In this document: piece after piece, positions 45,757-55,659 of the stretch
How the letters are laid out: each line of letters begins with the position of its first letter
How positions within the stretch are numbered: the stretch's first letter is position 1
Assembly (NCBI RefSeq): GCF_016900115.1
Contig: NZ_JACJJQ010000003.1
Coordinates: forward strand, 1 to 64,000
DNA from: Limosilactobacillus alvi
Lineage (GTDB): Bacteria; Bacillota; Bacilli; Lactobacillales; Lactobacillaceae
Length of the DNA: 64,000 nt
Reading direction: 5' to 3'
Notes under the pieces: model-generated
Seen by the model: the letters and a program-made list of their open reading frames with translations, nothing else
Told to the model about the DNA's origin: nothing
Database searches by the model: none
Made by a program: the position numbers and the translations under genes

Positions 45757-46539
45757 TTAAATCACCCGCCGTTTCTTGGATATCATCACCGAACTAATTA
45801 AGGTTCCCACGGTGTCATCAAATTGATCCGTAGCTTGAACCCAAATTGGTAAGTTCGCCTCAGCTGCTAGTAAAACCGCTCGTTCACAAACCACTTGGGC
45901 ACCTTTCTGAGCCAATTGAATCATCGCTGGATACGATAGCCAAGAAATTACCCGGGCTGAAGTTGGCCCGGTTGGATCGGTATGCATAACTCCAGCAACA
46001 TTTTTATATAAAATGACCTGATCAGCTTTAAGCGCAACTCCAAGCGCCACGGCAGTGGTATCAGACCCCCCACGACCTAAGGTGGTTACCTTTCCGGTTG
46101 CCGTTTGGCCCTGAAAACCAGCGACAACCACCACCTCGTGATTTGCCAAAGCCCGGTTAATTGGACGAGGGTCAACATGGGTAATCCGCGCGGCTTGGTA
46201 ATCGGTCGTTGTTTGAATCCCTGCTTGGCCGCCACTTAGGCCAACAACATCTAGTCCTTGCTGGCGGAGTTCATTAACCATCACCAACATCGAAATCGTT
46301 TCTCCAAGGCTGGTTAATTGATCTAATTCTTGAAAATTCAATTTTCCGGTTTGACCATGAACCAATTCTAAGAGTGAATCGGTTGCGTAGGGATCACCTA
46401 ACCGGCCCAGTGCTGAAACCACCATCACAACTGCTTTTTGTTTGGCAACCATCGCTTTAACGTGTTGAATCGCGGCTTGCCGTAAATCTGATTTTTGAAG
46501 GGAAGTTCCTCCAAATTTTTGGATGATAATCGGTCTCAT
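45757..46539 (-). CDS. Aspartate kinase, catalytic domain only (no ACT)
   Basis: First step of the aspartate family pathway (DAP, Lys, Thr, Met). 260 residues: IIQKFGGTSLQ (3-13), VVVVAGFQGQTATGKVTTLGRGGSDTTAVALG (catalytic; core GRGGSDTTA near 157) and NVAGVMHTDP. Normal enzymes are 400-460 residues with two C-terminal ACT domains for feedback control; here the protein stops right after the kinase domain and murE follows 21 bases later with no ACT remnant. Either it is unregulated or regulation lies in another subunit. Could alternatively serve a dedicated cell-wall DAP supply. Confidence 0.9.
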   Translation of the reverse strand: MRPIIIQKFGGTSLQKSDLRQAAIQHVKAMVAKQKAVVMVVSALGRLGDPYATDSLLELVHGQTGKLNFQELDQLTSLGETISMLVMVNELRQQGLDVVGLSGGQAGIQTTTDYQAARITHVDPRPINRALANHEVVVVAGFQGQTATGKVTTLGRGGSDTTAVALGVALKADQVILYKNVAGVMHTDPTGPTSARVISWLSYPAMIQLAQKGAQVVCERAVLLAAEANLPIWVQATDQFDDTVGTLISSVMISKKRRVI

Positions 46540-46540
46540 A

Positions 46541-48409
46541 TTACCAACGCTCCTTTTCGCTTGCCGTTAAAACATACTGTTGATACCAAGTCATAAAAGT
46601 TAGCACTGTCCAAAGCTGCCGGGAATAATCCGCCTTTCCCCGACGATGATTCGCTAATAATTTCAGAAAATATGCTTTACGAAAAAATTGATCGGTTGGT
46701 GAAGTGATAATAATTTGCCGGGCCCAATCATACATTTCGTCCTTTAGCCAATGCCGAATTGGAACTGGAAAGCCAAGTTTGGGACGCTTTAAAACTGCTA
46801 CTGGAACAAGTCCTTCGGCGGCCTTACGAAGAATCGCTTTCGTAGTTTTACCTTGGATCCGCATTTCACTTGGAATTTGGCTTGCAACCTGGAACACTTT
46901 GCGATCAAGAAAAGGAGTCCGCAGTTCTAAACTAAAGGCCATTGAAGTCCGATCGGCATTACGAAGTAGGTCACCGTTTAACCAGGTATGCAAGTCAATT
47001 GACTGCATTTTCGTTAAGGGATCCGCTGTCGCAACTTCTCGATAGTACTTAGCAACTGCTTGCGGTGCTGGATGATGAAGATCATAATTTTTCAAAAACT
47101 GGGCTTTTTGTGCTTCATCGAAGATAAAAGCATCCCCTACATATCGTTTCTCCAAGGGAGTGGTCCCCCGAAGTAAGAATGATTTTCCCCGCATGCCTGC
47201 TGGCATCAGCGTTGCGATCCAATGAAGAGCGCCATTAATAATTTGCGTCTTTTGAAAGATTCGCAATGATTGGGGTTCGTGATAAATCGGATAACCAGCA
47301 AATAATTCATCCGCTCCCTCACCCGTAAGTGCCACGGTAACGTACCGGCGGGTTAATCGGGCTAAGAAAAATTGGGGAACCGCTGCTGGATCGGCTAAAG
47401 GATCATCCATTGCCCAAACAAAATATGGGAAGGTAGTCATAAACTCCCCTGGGGTAATCGTAAGTTGGTAATTTTCTACTCCTAAGTGATCGGCAGTCTC
47501 GGCTGCAAGGGACAATTCACTATACCCGGGGCGTTCAAATCCAACGGAGAAAGTCTTTAAGTTAGGATGGTATTGATTAGCGATCGCTGCGATAATCGAC
47601 GAATCAATCCCTCCAGAAAGGAAAGCCCCAACTGGTACATCTGAACGAAGGTGGAGTTTAACTGAATCGATTAAAGCTTTACGTAATCGCTTAACCAAAA
47701 CGTCTTCCTTTGCTTGAACGGGGGTAAAAGTTGCATTAAAGTACCGTTGTACCCGGGGTTTTTCACCAAGCCGCTTAATTAAATAGTGCCCTGGTTCCAA
47801 AGCATGAATTGACGTAGCTAAGGTTTCCGGCTCTGGTACATATTGAAAAGTCATGTAATCTTGTAAAGCTTCATGATTAAATTGACGTTCCCTTAAAATT
47901 GGATATAAAGCTTTTTGCTCCGAAGCATAATAGAATTGATCATTTTCTGTTGCAAAATAAAAAGGCTTAATTCCGAAATGATCGCGCGCCGCAAAGAGGA
48001 CCTTTTCCTCAGTATCCCAAATTACAAAGGCAAACATGCCGCGTAAATGTTGGGGAACCGTCACTCCATATTTCGCATAAGCAGCTAAGAGGACTTCTGA
48101 ATCTGAATCACCTTGGAATTGATACCCTTCAGTTTTTAACTCCTTTTTCAACTCCAAATAGTTATAGATTTCACCATTAAAAGTTAACAGGTAACGGTCG
48201 TTTAAATACGGCATTGGCTGATGGCCTTTCGCTGTTAAATCGATAATACTTAATCGACGAAACCCCATTGTAATGTACTCATCTTGAAAATAACCCGCAT
48301 CATCTGGCCCCCGGTGAACTAACATGTTATTCATTGTTTTAACAGTTGCAAACTCATTTTTAGGCTGACTTAATGATTGGCTAGAAAGAAGCCCTGCAAA
48401 CCCGCACAT
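46541..48409 (-). CDS. asnB: Glutamine-hydrolysing asparagine synthase family amidotransferase
   Basis: Class II glutamine amidotransferase (MCGFAGLL, nucleophile Cys2 after Met removal; GEIYNYLELKKEL, about residues 75-90) fused to an ATP-pyrophosphatase synthetase domain (PVGAFLSGGIDSSIIAAI, about 252; ALTGEGADELFAGYP; MAFSLELRTPFLDRKV). 622 residues, complete. ATG 48407-48409 with GGAGGG 7 bases upstream. In Lactiplantibacillus plantarum and B. subtilis, AsnB-type enzymes amidate meso-DAP in peptidoglycan precursors; the linkage to murE here suggests this role rather than free asparagine, but that is inference. Confidence 0.92.
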   Translation of the reverse strand: MCGFAGLLSSQSLSQPKNEFATVKTMNNMLVHRGPDDAGYFQDEYITMGFRRLSIIDLTAKGHQPMPYLNDRYLLTFNGEIYNYLELKKELKTEGYQFQGDSDSEVLLAAYAKYGVTVPQHLRGMFAFVIWDTEEKVLFAARDHFGIKPFYFATENDQFYYASEQKALYPILRERQFNHEALQDYMTFQYVPEPETLATSIHALEPGHYLIKRLGEKPRVQRYFNATFTPVQAKEDVLVKRLRKALIDSVKLHLRSDVPVGAFLSGGIDSSIIAAIANQYHPNLKTFSVGFERPGYSELSLAAETADHLGVENYQLTITPGEFMTTFPYFVWAMDDPLADPAAVPQFFLARLTRRYVTVALTGEGADELFAGYPIYHEPQSLRIFQKTQIINGALHWIATLMPAGMRGKSFLLRGTTPLEKRYVGDAFIFDEAQKAQFLKNYDLHHPAPQAVAKYYREVATADPLTKMQSIDLHTWLNGDLLRNADRTSMAFSLELRTPFLDRKVFQVASQIPSEMRIQGKTTKAILRKAAEGLVPVAVLKRPKLGFPVPIRHWLKDEMYDWARQIIITSPTDQFFRKAYFLKLLANHRRGKADYSRQLWTVLTFMTWYQQYVLTASEKERW

Positions 48410-48576
48410 AGTTTTTCCCTCCCGTCTCAACTAAGATTGTTAATCATCTTACTGGAAGGATTTGATTGTTTTATGGTGGCAACATTTAATTCTATATGGT
48501 GGTTTATTTAATATTTTCTAAACTTTAATGAAAATTTGGTTGATCTCCGAACATCTTATGAAAATTTATTATAATC

Positions 48577-48619
48577 AAAAAAACGCCTAGCGGAAAATTC
48601 TTTTCCTAGCTAGACGTTT
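48577..48619 (-). terminator. Terminator of truB-ribF
   Basis: Minus-strand AACGTCTAGCTAGGAAAA pairs with TTTTCCGCTAGGCGTT (few wobbles), followed by TTTTTTGATT, 6 bases after the ribF stop. Strong intrinsic terminator. Confidence 0.88.
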
Positions 48620-48625
48620 GTTGAC

Positions 48626-49561
48626 TTAAAGCGTTAAAATTTTACGGCTTGCTTGTTCATCAGCCTTGAGCTGAGCGATTAATTCATCAACCCCACTAAA
48701 CTTAACCTCTCCCCGAAGCCTTTTCACCCATTCAACCTTAACGTGTTCACCGTAAATATTAGCATGAAAATCAAACAAATAAACCTCAATGGTCTTTTGA
48801 TTATCATCTCCAAAGGTGACGTTATAACCAACACTGGCCATGCCACCATACCATTTACCATCTACATAGAAGCGAACGGCATAAACCCCAACTGCCGGAA
48901 TTCGCTCAAGCGCATTCCAATTTACATTTGCGGTTGGAAAGCCTAACGTTCGGCCCCGGGCAAAACCATGGACCACAATTCCTGAAGTTTGATAAAGGTA
49001 ACCTAGCAACTTATTTGCATATTCAACGTTACCTTCGTCAATTAAATGCCGAATCCGAGTTGAACTAACCTTTTCATTAGTCTCACTTAACTTTGGGACT
49101 TCAATCACGTCGAAGCGACCAGCCGCATATTCCGGTAATCGGGTCATCGTTGCCTTATCTTTTGGGCCATAGGTGTGATCAAAACCGGCTACCACCGCAA
49201 CTGCCCCCATTGGGACGAGATATTCATCAACAAAAGCTTGCGGAGATAAATTACCTAACTTAGCAGTAAAATCAACCAAATAAACCCGGTCAACCCCTAA
49301 AGAAGCCAACAATTCTAATTTACGCTCATTGGTTGTTAAGTAATGAATGCCTTGGGGAAAAGCCGAATAAATAATTCCCGGCAACTTATCATAAGTTAAA
49401 ACCGCTAACGGAACTTGCCGTTTAGTTGCCTCTTCTTTTGCACGGTTAATCACTGCTTGATGACCCCGGTGGACACCATCAAAAAACCCCATGGCTAACA
49501 CGACCGGACCAGCTGGTAATTGGTGTGGTCTTAGGGGATGATGGATGTGAAATACTTCCAT
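48626..49561 (-). CDS. ribF: Bifunctional riboflavin kinase/FAD synthetase
   Basis: Makes FMN then FAD from riboflavin. N-terminal adenylyltransferase domain: VLAMGFFDGVHRGHQAVI (about 26-43), GFDHTYGPKDKATM (about 125), SSTRIRHLIDEGNVEYAN; C-terminal kinase domain: GRTLGFPTANVNWN and VYLFDFHANIYGEHVKVEW. ATG 49559-49561 with GAGG about 9 bases upstream, right after the truB stop; 311 residues. No riboswitch seen. Confidence 0.95.
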   Translation of the reverse strand: MEVFHIHHPLRPHQLPAGPVVLAMGFFDGVHRGHQAVINRAKEEATKRQVPLAVLTYDKLPGIIYSAFPQGIHYLTTNERKLELLASLGVDRVYLVDFTAKLGNLSPQAFVDEYLVPMGAVAVVAGFDHTYGPKDKATMTRLPEYAAGRFDVIEVPKLSETNEKVSSTRIRHLIDEGNVEYANKLLGYLYQTSGIVVHGFARGRTLGFPTANVNWNALERIPAVGVYAVRFYVDGKWYGGMASVGYNVTFGDDNQKTIEVYLFDFHANIYGEHVKVEWVKRLRGEVKFSGVDELIAQLKADEQASRKILTL

Positions 49562-49562
49562 G

Positions 49563-50465
49563 TTACTTTTCCTCACTTAAATCAATCATTTTATCAGGTT
49601 TATAATTTTCCCCAACCAACTTGTACAAAGCACGCAATCGCCCTTCGTAGTATACAGCAATTTTAGCTTGGGGATCAGTAAAGATTTGTTGCTTTAGCCA
49701 TCCGCCATTCTTTACAAGTTGCCATTCTTGCTTTGACAATTCGTAAGTTGGAAAATCCCGGACAGCATACTCGAGAGGATATAAGTTTAATAATTGGGCA
49801 CTCATTTGGTCTTGAATATCGTCTAAGCTAAGCGTTTGATCAAGTTCAAAGCCCCCGCTCTTTAACCGGGTTAAAGAAGCCATTGTTCCTGGATAACCTA
49901 ATAACTTTGCTAAATCAACTACTAAAGTTCGGACGTAAGTTCCTTTGGTGCAATCAACAATAAACCGTACTCGTTGGGTCTTTGTAGTTCGATTATAGGT
50001 TGATGCCGTCAATTCAAAGCGATTAATCACTACCTGCCGTTTTGGCCGATCAACAGTTTCGCCTGCCCGGGCATACTCATATAATCGGCGCCCATTAACC
50101 TTCACTGCTGAATACATCGGGGGAATTTGGGTAATTTTTCCCGTTAACTTAGCCATGGCCGCTTCAATTGTTTGCCGCTCGATTTCGGCCTCAACTGGAG
50201 CTTCTTCAATGACCTTTCCTGTTAAATCCTCAGTTTCAGTTGCCTTGCCAATCAGCAATTCACCAGCATATTCTTTCCCCGACGCCATTAATAAATCCAC
50301 TAATTTAGTTGCTTTGCCAACACAAATCGGTAAAACGCCAGCCACTTCTGGATCAAGGGTACCTGAATGCCCAATCTTTTTTTCATGTAAAATGCGCCGT
50401 AACCGGCTAACAGCATCAAAACTTGTCATACCGCGTTCCTTATATAGTGGAATAATACCGTCCAT
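49563..50465 (-). CDS. truB: tRNA pseudouridine(55) synthase TruB
   Basis: Forms the T-loop pseudouridine of tRNA. 300 residues with the family start GIIPLYKERGMTSFDAVSRLR, the catalytic IGHSGTLDPEVAGVLPICVGKATK (catalytic Asp in GTLDP, about residue 38) and GTYVRTLVVDLAKLLG. C-terminal PUA-like segment. Followed directly by ribF and preceded by a terminator that separates it from rbfA. Confidence 0.97.
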   Translation of the reverse strand: MDGIIPLYKERGMTSFDAVSRLRRILHEKKIGHSGTLDPEVAGVLPICVGKATKLVDLLMASGKEYAGELLIGKATETEDLTGKVIEEAPVEAEIERQTIEAAMAKLTGKITQIPPMYSAVKVNGRRLYEYARAGETVDRPKRQVVINRFELTASTYNRTTKTQRVRFIVDCTKGTYVRTLVVDLAKLLGYPGTMASLTRLKSGGFELDQTLSLDDIQDQMSAQLLNLYPLEYAVRDFPTYELSKQEWQLVKNGGWLKQQIFTDPQAKIAVYYEGRLRALYKLVGENYKPDKMIDLSEEK

Positions 50466-50491
50466 GTTCCTATCCTTTCACCCTTTACTTA

Positions 50492-50578
50492 CAGATACCA
50501 AGAAAACCACTAATCACCTTTTAACCCATTGCGGGTATGTTAGCAGAAGAACTCTGTTTATGAGGGTAATTAGTGGCT
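50492..50578 (-). terminator. Hairpin between rbfA and truB
   Basis: Minus-strand CCACTAAT pairs with ATTAGTGG across about 70 bases that include an inner CCCGCAATGGG hairpin; TTTTCTTGG follows. Likely ends the rimP-to-rbfA transcript, with truB-ribF restarted or reached by read-through. Confidence 0.65.
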
Positions 50579-50611
50579 TTATCTCAAACCTTTAATTTAA
50601 CCAAGGCCAAA

Positions 50612-50974
50612 TTAAAGTTCATTTTTCTGATGAAGTTCCCGCAATAATTCATCAATCCGATTTCCGTACGCAATTGAAGCGTCCTTTTCGAATCGAATTT
50701 GTGGAACTTTAAAAATATTTAAGCGTGGACCAAGTTCACTCCGGATTAGTCCCGTTGCTTTATCTAGACCGGCTTGAGCCTTTTCGTTAACAGATGCCTT
50801 GTCAGACAGCAGACTATAGTAAATCGTTGCTTGCTGTAAGTCACCCGTTACGTCAACCCCAGTGATCGTTACGTCTTGGACGCGCGGATCCCGGACCCGT
50901 TTCAACAGGATATCGTCAACTTCCCGTTGAATCAATTGGGCTAGCCGTTCTGCCCGGTAACGTTTATTTGGCAT
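50612..50974 (-). CDS. rbfA: Ribosome-binding factor A
   Basis: Cold-shock 30S maturation factor binding helix 1 of 16S rRNA. 120 residues: [44 protein letters not shown] (core DPRV..VTIT) and [26 protein letters not shown]-like fold, intact. Last gene of the rimP-nusA-ylxR-ylxQ-infB-rbfA operon. Confidence 0.97.
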   Translation of the reverse strand: MPNKRYRAERLAQLIQREVDDILLKRVRDPRVQDVTITGVDVTGDLQQATIYYSLLSDKASVNEKAQAGLDKATGLIRSELGPRLNIFKVPQIRFEKDASIAYGNRIDELLRELHQKNEL

Positions 50975-50998
50975 ATTAACTCCTTTTCTGGGTTGAAG

Positions 50999-53260
50999 TT
51001 ACTTAACTGGAATTTCCTTCATTTGATATGCTTCGATAACATCCATTTCCTTAATATCATTGTAATTTTGGATGGTCAAGCCACATTCATAACCAGCTTT
51101 AACTTCCTTGACATCATCTTTAAACCGCTTCAAACTACCAAGCTCACCATCGTAGATCACAACACCATCACGAACAAGGCGAACCTTAGCATTCCGAGTG
51201 ATCTTTCCGGAAGTAACCATTCCCCCAGCAATCGTACCAATCTTTGAAGCCTTGTAAATTTGCCGAACTTCAACTTGACCAATCGTTTCTTCTTCGTAAA
51301 CTGGTTCAAGCATCCCCTTCATGGCATCTTCGACTTCTTCAATGGCCTTGTAGATTACTCGGTGGAGCCGAATATCAATCCTGTTAGTTTCCGCTTCATT
51401 CTTTGCATTCGGTGTTGGCCGCACATTAAAACCGATAATAACGGCATTTGAAGCTTCTGCTAAGGTAACGTCGGATTCGTTAATTGCTCCAACAGCCTTA
51501 TGAATAATGTCAACCCGAACACCATCAACCTTAATTTTTTGTAAACTTTGGGCTAAAGCTTCAACCGAACCTTGAACGTCAGCCTTGATAATAACTGGTA
51601 AGGACTTCATTTGTCCCTTCTTCATCGTTGCAAACAAGTTATCAAGGGTAACGTGAGAAGTCCGGGCCCGCTCTTCTTCTTGTGCCCGCTTTGCCCGTTC
51701 TTCACCAGCAGCCCGAGCCGTCTTTTCATCTTCAAAGACGGCAAATCGGTCCCCAGCTTCTGGCACTGCGTTTAACCCAGTAATTTCAACTGGTGTCGAT
51801 GGCGTAGCTTCTTTGATCCGCCGACCATTTTCGTTAGTCATCGTCCGTACCCGACCAAAGGTGTTACCAACCACGATTGGGTCACCAACGTGAAGCGTTC
51901 CTTGTTGAACCAGGAGCGTTGCTACCGGACCCCGTCCTTGGTCAAGCCGGGCTTCAACAACAGAACCGACCGCCCGCCGATTTGGATTGGCCTTTAATTC
52001 CATTACTTCGGCTTGTAAGAGGATCATGTCAAGTAATTCGTCAATGTTCTTTCCAAATTTAGCGGAAATCTTAACAAAGATGGTGTCCCCACCCCAGTCT
52101 TCTGGAATTAAGCCATATTCGGTTAATTGTTCCGTTACATGATCAGGGTTGGCACCTGGCTTATCAACCTTGTTAACTGCCACGATAATCGGCGTCTTAG
52201 CAGCCTTAGCGTGGTTAATGGCTTCGATTGTCTGTGGCATTACCCCATCGTCAGCCGCTACCACTAGGACAGTAATATCGGTGATATTAGCTCCCCGAGC
52301 CCGCATTTCGGAAAAGGCGGCGTGACCTGGCGTATCAAGGAAAGTAATTACTTGATCATTGTACTTAACTTGGTAAGCCCCAATTGCCTGGGTAATCCCC
52401 CCTGCTTCTTGCGCCGTAATATGAGAGTGCCGGATATTATCAAGCAAAGTCGTCTTCCCATGGTCAACGTGCCCCATTACCGTAACAACTGGCGGCCGGG
52501 AAACTAAGTGACTTTCATCCTCATTATCGACATCAAAGAAGCGATCCAAATCAGTAATATCTTCTTGAACCTTTTCCTTTGCTTCAATACCGTAATCAGC
52601 CGCTAAAATTTCAATGGTGTCTTTTTCCAAGGACTGGTTTTGATTAACCATTACCCCAAGCATAAAGAGCTTCTTAACGATTTCAGCAGCGGGCCGGTGA
52701 AGAATCTTTGCCAAGTCTTGTGCATTCATCCCATCCGTATATTCAAGAACATCTGGTAATGGCTTATCTTTTCGTTGGGTTGGTTGCTTAGGTTGAAGAT
52801 TCTTCATACGCTGGTTTTGGCGATTACGCTTGCCTTTCTTATTTTTCTTCCCGTTCTTATTGTTGAAACGGTTACCACCCTTATCCTTGTTTTTCTTCTT
52901 GGTTTCGTTGTGGTTTGGCTGATTTGCCTTTTCTTTTTTTGCCTTTACTGACGCTGACTTTGGTTGTGGCTTGTTAGGATGTTGCTTTTCTGCCTTAGTA
53001 TCATGATGCTTATGGTGATCATTTGCTTGTTGTTCATGTTTTGGCTGCTCCTTTGGCTTTGGTTGTGAAACAACCTTCCCATTTGCTGTAGAAGCCGATT
53101 GCTGATTACCACTCAAACTCCGTAATTTTGCCGCTTGTTCAGGGGTGACAGAAGACATGTGACTCTTAACTGCTACTCCATTTTCATTGGCCAACTTAAC
53201 GAGGGCCTTACTAGGCATTTTGAGTTCCTTTGCTAATTCATAAATTCGTTCTTTAGCCAT
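50999..53260 (-). CDS. infB: Translation initiation factor IF-2
   Basis: GTPase that places initiator fMet-tRNA on the 30S subunit. ATG 53258-53260 ([15 protein letters not shown]) with GGAGAG about 8 bases upstream; 753 residues. IF2-N helical modules at the start, then a Lys/Asn/Gln-rich low-complexity linker (about 55-165), a second IF2_N region, the G domain ([19 protein letters not shown] at about 263; [26 protein letters not shown]) and domains II-IV. The linker is shorter than in enterobacteria. ylxQ stop lies 13 bases upstream. Confidence 0.98.
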   Translation of the reverse strand: MAKERIYELAKELKMPSKALVKLANENGVAVKSHMSSVTPEQAAKLRSLSGNQQSASTANGKVVSQPKPKEQPKHEQQANDHHKHHDTKAEKQHPNKPQPKSASVKAKKEKANQPNHNETKKKNKDKGGNRFNNKNGKKNKKGKRNRQNQRMKNLQPKQPTQRKDKPLPDVLEYTDGMNAQDLAKILHRPAAEIVKKLFMLGVMVNQNQSLEKDTIEILAADYGIEAKEKVQEDITDLDRFFDVDNEDESHLVSRPPVVTVMGHVDHGKTTLLDNIRHSHITAQEAGGITQAIGAYQVKYNDQVITFLDTPGHAAFSEMRARGANITDITVLVVAADDGVMPQTIEAINHAKAAKTPIIVAVNKVDKPGANPDHVTEQLTEYGLIPEDWGGDTIFVKISAKFGKNIDELLDMILLQAEVMELKANPNRRAVGSVVEARLDQGRGPVATLLVQQGTLHVGDPIVVGNTFGRVRTMTNENGRRIKEATPSTPVEITGLNAVPEAGDRFAVFEDEKTARAAGEERAKRAQEEERARTSHVTLDNLFATMKKGQMKSLPVIIKADVQGSVEALAQSLQKIKVDGVRVDIIHKAVGAINESDVTLAEASNAVIIGFNVRPTPNAKNEAETNRIDIRLHRVIYKAIEEVEDAMKGMLEPVYEEETIGQVEVRQIYKASKIGTIAGGMVTSGKITRNAKVRLVRDGVVIYDGELGSLKRFKDDVKEVKAGYECGLTIQNYNDIKEMDVIEAYQMKEIPVK

Positions 53261-53273
53261 AGGTTCACTCTCC

Positions 53274-53582
53274 TTACTCAATCTTCAATAATTTTTGAAA
53301 CTGGTTTGCAAACCCAACCTGCTTAATTCCGATCACGGTTCGCTTTTGGCCAATCGCAATACTTAGCTCTTGCTGGCTAAATTGCTGACAAACCGGTACC
53401 CGATAAAAGTTTGCTTTATCAGTGACTTTCTTTTTCGTCGCATTTCCGGCATCACTAGCCAAAAAAATTAATTTGATTTGCTGTGCCCGGAGACTCTTAA
53501 TCACTGCACCTTCACCAGTCGTTAATTGGCTAGCGCGGCGAGCAAGTCCTAAGAGGTTGAGAATTCGTTGTTGATTATTCAT
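53274..53582 (-). CDS. ylxQ: L7Ae-family ribosomal protein-like YlxQ
   Basis: L7Ae/L30e/S12e-family RNA-binding protein, probably binding kink-turns. Start chosen at ATG 53580-53582 ([19 protein letters not shown]), the family N terminus, overlapping the ylxR end by 8 bases; 102 residues. Core: [34 protein letters not shown] (noted as GEGAV, LASDAG). Always in this operon slot in Firmicutes; exact function unknown. Confidence 0.92.
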   Translation of the reverse strand: MNNQQRILNLLGLARRASQLTTGEGAVIKSLRAQQIKLIFLASDAGNATKKKVTDKANFYRVPVCQQFSQQELSIAIGQKRTVIGIKQVGFANQFQKLLKIE

Positions 53583-53880
53583 TCCCAAATAACTTTTGCC
53601 GGGCAGCTTGGTGATCGGCAAATTGAATTAGTTCATCATAAAGACTTGGATCAATCGTAACTCCGAAAACCTTATCGAAAGTTTTGTTTTGCTTTGCTTT
53701 TTTGGCAATTGCAACATCGATCCCAACATAAGCCCCACGTCCCGGCTTCTTTCCAGTTGGATCAAGCGAAACTTCGCCTTCTTTATTTTTTACCACCCGG
53801 ATTAATTGCCGTTTTGGCATCATTTCACCAGTAACAATGTCTTTACGCATCGGTATTTTTTTCTTTTTCATTTTTTTCAC
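53575..53880 (-). CDS. rnpM: YlxR family protein (RNase P modulator RnpM)
   Basis: 101 residues with the basic start MKKMKKKKIPMRKDIVTGEM, the PKRQLIRVV strand and the DPTGKKPGRGAYVG signature of YlxR (DUF448). In Bacillus YlxR binds RNase P RNA and modulates its activity and was renamed RnpM. The usual N-terminal RxCxxC of some homologues is replaced by MRKDIVT without cysteine. Start supported by GGGGTG 6 bases upstream. Between nusA and ylxQ. Confidence 0.93.
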   Translation of the reverse strand: MKKMKKKKIPMRKDIVTGEMMPKRQLIRVVKNKEGEVSLDPTGKKPGRGAYVGIDVAIAKKAKQNKTFDKVFGVTIDPSLYDELIQFADHQAARQKLFGNE

Positions 53881-53897
53881 CCCGCTGCTTTATTTAG

Positions 53898-55073
53898 TTA
53901 CTCTTCAAATTTTTCAACTGCTTCATCAGATTCATCATCAGTGGTTAAATTATCCAATTCTGATAACGGTTTAATGTCCAAACTGTAGCCAGTTAACTGC
54001 GCTGCCAACCGGACATTTTGACCACGCTTCCCAATTGCAAGGGAAAGTTGATTATCTGGCACAATTACCGTGCATCCATGATGAACCCGTTGCCGAGCCT
54101 CACCATTTTCATCCGTTTGTTCTAATTCTTCCACTTCACCATTGTTTTCGTCAAACAATACCTCTTTAACTTCAGCAGGATTAAGAGCATTCTGAATGAA
54201 TAATTCAGGATCTTCTTCATACTTAACGATATCAATGTTTTCGCCGCCAAGTTGATTTACAATCGCTTGAATCCGTGAACCCCGTGGCCCAACACAGGTT
54301 CCGACGGGATCGACATTACTATCCCGAGAGAAGACAGCCACCTTAGCCCGATCACCAGCTTCCCGAACGATCCCTTTAATTTCTACAATTCCTTGGCTAA
54401 TTTCAGGAACTTCTTTTTCAAACAAACGCTTGAGCAGATCCGGTGCTGTCCGACTAACGAAGACCTGGGGTCCCTTAGTTTCTTCAAGTACCCGGGTAAC
54501 ATATACTTGCACATGATCGTGGACCCGGTAGTGCTCATTTGGCATTTGATCATGCTTGTTCATTGCCGCTTCAACACCACCGCCAAGGTTAATGTAAATA
54601 TAATGCTTGTCTTCACGGGCTACTTCCCCATCAACTAAGTCATCTTGGAGCCGCTTGTATTTATCATAAACGATCCGGCGTTCTTCTTCACGAAGCTTTT
54701 GTAAAACCACATTCTTAGCGGTTTGGGCAGCGATCCGACCAAAATTAGCTGGAGTAACTTCTTGGCGTAAATCATCGCCTAGTTCATATCCATGACTAAC
54801 CATCAATGCATCGCGAAGGCTGATTTCTTCGATTGGATTACTAACCTCTTCTACGACCTTCTTAAATGCGTAAACCTTAAAAGCCCCGGTTTGATCATCA
54901 ATGACCACTTCCACCCGTGCATTGTTATCGTCATAGTTTTTCTTATAAGCGTTTGCTAAAGCATCGGTTAAAGCGTCAATAATAACGTCTTTTTTGATTC
55001 CTTTTTCACGCTCTAATACATCCATTGCTGCCAATAATTCTTGGTAGCTGTTATTCTTTTTCTTGGCTGCCAT
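53898..55073 (-). CDS. nusA: Transcription termination/antitermination factor NusA
   Basis: RNA polymerase-binding pausing factor. 391 residues: N-terminal RNAP-binding domain (1-130), S1 domain (about 135-200, DGEVAREDKHYIYINLGG), KH1/KH2 with DPVGTCVGPRGSRIQAIVNQLGGE (core VGPRGSRIQAI) and NQLSLAIGKRGQNVRLAAQLTG. It ends in an acidic tail and lacks the C-terminal acidic repeats of proteobacterial NusA, as normal for Firmicutes. rimP is 37 bases upstream. Confidence 0.97.
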   Translation of the reverse strand: MAAKKKNNSYQELLAAMDVLEREKGIKKDVIIDALTDALANAYKKNYDDNNARVEVVIDDQTGAFKVYAFKKVVEEVSNPIEEISLRDALMVSHGYELGDDLRQEVTPANFGRIAAQTAKNVVLQKLREEERRIVYDKYKRLQDDLVDGEVAREDKHYIYINLGGGVEAAMNKHDQMPNEHYRVHDHVQVYVTRVLEETKGPQVFVSRTAPDLLKRLFEKEVPEISQGIVEIKGIVREAGDRAKVAVFSRDSNVDPVGTCVGPRGSRIQAIVNQLGGENIDIVKYEEDPELFIQNALNPAEVKEVLFDENNGEVEELEQTDENGEARQRVHHGCTVIVPDNQLSLAIGKRGQNVRLAAQLTGYSLDIKPLSELDNLTTDDESDEAVEKFEE

Positions 55074-55110
55074 TTTTATCTCCTAAATCTAACCGATTAA
55101 CGAGTTTCTA

Positions 55111-55584
55111 CTAAAATTTAATTGCCAACCGCGCCTTTGCAACTTTATCACGCGGAATAACAATTGTCTTATGACGTGTCTTATCAAGATAATCTAAAGT
55201 TAATGAATCTGCAGATAGATCTGTTAACGTCCCTTCATAAACTTTCTTACCTTTAATTGCTTGATAAAGCGAAACATGAATGTAGTCATCCACTGCCCGT
55301 TCATAATCCTTTTCATTGCGAAGGGGCCGTTCCGCACCCGGTGATGAAACTTCCAAAAAGTAAGCTTGGGGAATTGGATCAGGATCGCAACTATCCAAAG
55401 CCGTACTCAATTGATCACTAACCGTTGCACAGTCTTCTATGGTAATGCCACCTTTTTTATCAATGTAGACACGCAAATACCAACTAGGACCTTCTTTTTC
55501 AAATCCTACATCATAAAGTTCAAATTGATGCTCAGCTAAAATTGGTTTGACTAGCTCAGTAACGGTATCAATCACACTACTCAA
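55111..55584 (-). CDS. rimP: Ribosome maturation factor RimP
   Basis: 30S maturation factor. 157 residues: N domain ([39 protein letters not shown]; quoted parts [17 protein letters not shown]), [18 protein letters not shown]-type helix ([14 protein letters not shown]) and [14 protein letters not shown], then an SH3-like C domain. Start is TTG (55582-55584) with GGAGGTG 7 bases upstream. First gene of the nusA-infB operon, behind a leader hairpin. Confidence 0.95.
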   Translation of the reverse strand: MSSVIDTVTELVKPILAEHQFELYDVGFEKEGPSWYLRVYIDKKGGITIEDCATVSDQLSTALDSCDPDPIPQAYFLEVSSPGAERPLRNEKDYERAVDDYIHVSLYQAIKGKKVYEGTLTDLSADSLTLDYLDKTRHKTIVIPRDKVAKARLAIKF

Positions 55585-55606
55585 AATAATTCACCTCCAG
55601 TTTTAT

Positions 55607-55638
55607 TGCAATAAAAAGAGCGAGCATCCCTGCTCACT
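55607..55638 (-). terminator. Leader hairpin (putative attenuator) before rimP
   Basis: Minus-strand GAGTGAGCA pairs with TGCTCGCTC (one G-T pair) around GGGA, followed by TTTTTATTG. It lies between the promoter at 55655-55690 and the rimP start, i.e. inside the leader of the operon, so it would end most transcripts unless overridden. Confidence 0.75.
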
Positions 55639-55659
55639 CCCTTCCGAAGCTATTAACAA

